In this document: positions 62,345 to 64,000 of the stretch, piece by piece | Position numbering within the stretch: the stretch's first letter is position 1 | Layout of the letters: each line of letters starts with the position of its first letter | DNA from: UKL13-2 sp031431435 | GTDB lineage: Bacteria; Pseudomonadota; Gammaproteobacteria; Burkholderiales; Usitatibacteraceae | Reading direction: 5' to 3' | Assembly: GCA_031431435.1 (NCBI GenBank) | Contig: JANPDI010000263.1 | Location: 1 to 64,000, forward strand | DNA length: 64,000 bases | Made by a program: the position numbers and the translations under genes | The notes under the pieces: model-generated | Database searches by the model: none | What the model saw: the letters and a program-made list of their open reading frames with translations, nothing else | What the model was told of the DNA's origin: nothing

Positions 62345-64000
62345 CTAAACACCATCCAAAAACTGCGCCTCAAACTCTTCAGGCGGCAGCGGCTTGGAAA
62401 AATAGAATCCCTGGTATTCGTCACATTCAAGATCACGTAATGCCCGGTACTGGTCTTCGCGTTCGACCCCCTCCGCCACCACATTCAGTTTCAGCGAATG
62501 TGTCATGGCAATAATGGCGCGGATGATCGCCTCATCGTTCGGGTCGGTGCCGATGTCACGCACAAAACTTGAATCGACCTTGATTGAATCGATCGGCAGC
62601 TGCCTGAGATACGACAGTGACGAAAAGCCGGTGCCAAAGTTGTCAACCGCAATACCAATGCCCATTTCGCCGAGCTGTTTGAGTGCATTGACAACGTCAT
62701 CGGTATTTTTGAGCAGCATGCTCTCGGTCAATTCAAGCACCACGTCATGGGGATCGAGTCCGGATTTCTTGAGGGCGCTTTGAATGGTCGCCACCAGCCG
62801 TTTCGGATCAAACAACTGACCCGCTGACAAATTTACCGCAACCGCAAAATTACGGCCGGATTTTTTCTGCCACGACGCCACCTGACTGAATGCTTCCGCA
62901 ATCACCCATTCGCCGATCGGCACAATCAATCCCGAGTCTTCCGCCACGCTGATAAATTGATCCGGCACCAGCAGCCCCTGGCGCGGATGTTGCCAGCGAA
63001 TCAGCGCCTCGACGCCGGTAATCTCGCCGGTGGCAAACCCGACCCGCGGCTGGTAATGCAGCAACAGCTCGTTGCGCCGCAGCGCCAGGCGCAGAAAATT
63101 TTCGATCGCCAGGCGCTCCTGCGCCTTGGCATTCATCGCCTGCGAAAAAAACTGGTAGTTGTTGCGACCTTTTGCCTTGGCGTCGTACATGGCAACGTCG
63201 GCGTGTTTCATCAGTGTTTGTGAATCCTCGCCGTCACTGGGAAAGACGCTGATGCCGAGTGAGCAGGAAGTGTTGAGCTGATGTTCGCCGATTTGCATCG
63301 GTGCGGCGAGCGAGGCAATCATTTTTTCGGCGACACTTTGCGCTTCCTGGCCGTCGCTCGGCAGGTTTTCCAGAATGATGGCGAATTCATCACCGCCGAG
63401 TCGCGCCACGGTATCACTGGCCCGCACACACGCCGACAGCCTGGCGGCGACGCGTTTGAGCAATTCATCACCGACATCATGCCCCAGCGAGTCATTGATG
63501 GTTTTGAACCGGTCGAGATCGATAAACATAAACGCCAACTTCGATGCCTTGCGGATCGCATTGGCAAGCCCGAGTTCCAGGCGATCATTGAGCAGCATGC
63601 GGTTGGGCAGCCCGGTCAACGCATCGCGGGTCGCCAGAAACTCGACACGCTCCTCGGCGGTTTTGCGTGCGGTGATATTGGCGGTGGTGCCGGTCATACG
63701 CCGCACGTTGCCGGTGCCGTCGCGTTCGGTGACCTTACCGGACGAATTGAGCCAAACCCATGTTCCGTCCGCGCCGGGCAGCCGGTAGTCACAGGTGAAC
63801 TCGTTACTGGTGCCGCGCACCGCGCCGGTTAATGCCGCTTCAAATTTGGGGCGGTCGTCGGGTTGCGTCCAACCGATCACCTGCTCGCCGCGGAATCGGA
63901 CGCCGTCCATTCCCTCCGGCTTCACGCCCAGCAGGTTGGCCCATCCCTCGCTGATAAACAGTTCATTCGCCGCCAGATCCCAATCCCACAACGCCAGACT
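62345..64000 (-). CDS. PAS-GGDEF-EAL protein (N-terminus outside window)
   Basis: At least 551 residues are visible, and the frame is open to the right edge. A PAS/PAC domain (WDWDLAANELFISEGWANLLG, then GNVRRMTGTTANITARK) leads into a GGDEF domain with an intact active site RLGGDEFAII and an RASD inhibitory site five residues before it. An EAL domain follows (GVEALIRWQHPRQGL, ELTESMLL). The later metal loop reads VDNFGTGFSSLSYL where most active EAL domains have DDFG. It is a c-di-GMP enzyme, probably sensory. Confidence 0.9.
   Translation of the reverse strand, partial: SLALWDWDLAANELFISEGWANLLGVKPEGMDGVRFRGEQVIGWTQPDDRPKFEAALTGAVRGTSNEFTCDYRLPGADGTWVWLNSSGKVTERDGTGNVRRMTGTTANITARKTAEERVEFLATRDALTGLPNRMLLNDRLELGLANAIRKASKLAFMFIDLDRFKTINDSLGHDVGDELLKRVAARLSACVRASDTVARLGGDEFAIILENLPSDGQEAQSVAEKMIASLAAPMQIGEHQLNTSCSLGISVFPSDGEDSQTLMKHADVAMYDAKAKGRNNYQFFSQAMNAKAQERLAIENFLRLALRRNELLLHYQPRVGFATGEITGVEALIRWQHPRQGLLVPDQFISVAEDSGLIVPIGEWVIAEAFSQVASWQKKSGRNFAVAVNLSAGQLFDPKRLVATIQSALKKSGLDPHDVVLELTESMLLKNTDDVVNALKQLGEMGIGIAVDNFGTGFSSLSYLRQLPIDSIKVDSSFVRDIGTDPNDEAIIRAIIAMTHSLKLNVVAEGVEREDQYRALRDLECDEYQGFYFSKPLPPEEFEAQFLDGV

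Overview
The window looks like a stretch of chromosome from a betaproteobacterium of moderately high GC. The evidence is gene order and family type: rpsP-rimM-trmD-rplS, xseB-ispA-dxs, a torF-glnK-amtB nitrogen operon, folE2 as the GTP cyclohydrolase, and a glycolytic string gap-pgk-pyk-fba-purC. Most genes are ordinary housekeeping genes on both strands. I saw no tRNA, rRNA, CRISPR array, prophage or intact transposon.

Layout. 1-400: end of an amidase gene. 418-6566: a minus-strand surface-sugar operon (DegT-type aminotransferase, WbqC-like protein, two tandem beta-propeller proteins, GNAT acetyltransferase, two methyltransferases), more AT-rich by eye than its surroundings. 6659-9077: rpsP-rimM-trmD-rplS. 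9211-10682: an accessory cassette (secreted EF-hand protein plus small membrane protein) bracketed by two identical copies of the rplS terminator. 10720-16320: AEC transporter, tandem REP doublets, YeiH-type transporter, ogt, xerD, ybaK, folB/plsY. 16335-23030: three S9 (prolyl oligopeptidase-like) proteins, one apparently catalytically dead, with a DUF2784 protein. 23030-26545: sulfurtransferase, EamA transporter with an amplified start region, Rieske oxygenase. 26868-30395: xseB-ispA-dxs and a small secreted protein. 30410-34785: GST, old yellow enzyme, MEST-like hydrolase, patatin. 34874-41540: metH, sdaA, M20 hydrolase. 41635-46812: rhodanese, DUF2834, two MFS transporters, comM, ubiK. 46912-49893: NtrC/sigma54-controlled torF-glnK-amtB. 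50050-59395: folE2, then purC, a frameshifted DUF3667 gene, fba, pyk, pgk, a lipoprotein gene and gap. 59525-60450: an unidentified strongly foldable region, then rdgB. 60451-64000: hemW carrying an in-frame palindromic insert, a cupin, and a truncated GGDEF-EAL protein.

The most notable signals are small-scale sequence rearrangements. (a) The ribosome binding site and first codons of the EamA gene are tandemly repeated in 113-bp units, giving three 38-codon ORFs chained by TTGA stop/start overlaps into the real gene. (b) A 132-bp palindromic segment sits in frame in hemW between two copies of a 17-bp sequence. (c) A ~180-nt region between gap and rdgB is closed by a 15-bp long-range stem. 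(d) At least four copies of a ~40-bp imperfect palindrome lie in intergenic regions. No complete new defence or biosynthetic system was evident. These elements, the S9 pseudoenzyme and the EF-hand cassette are the best leads.
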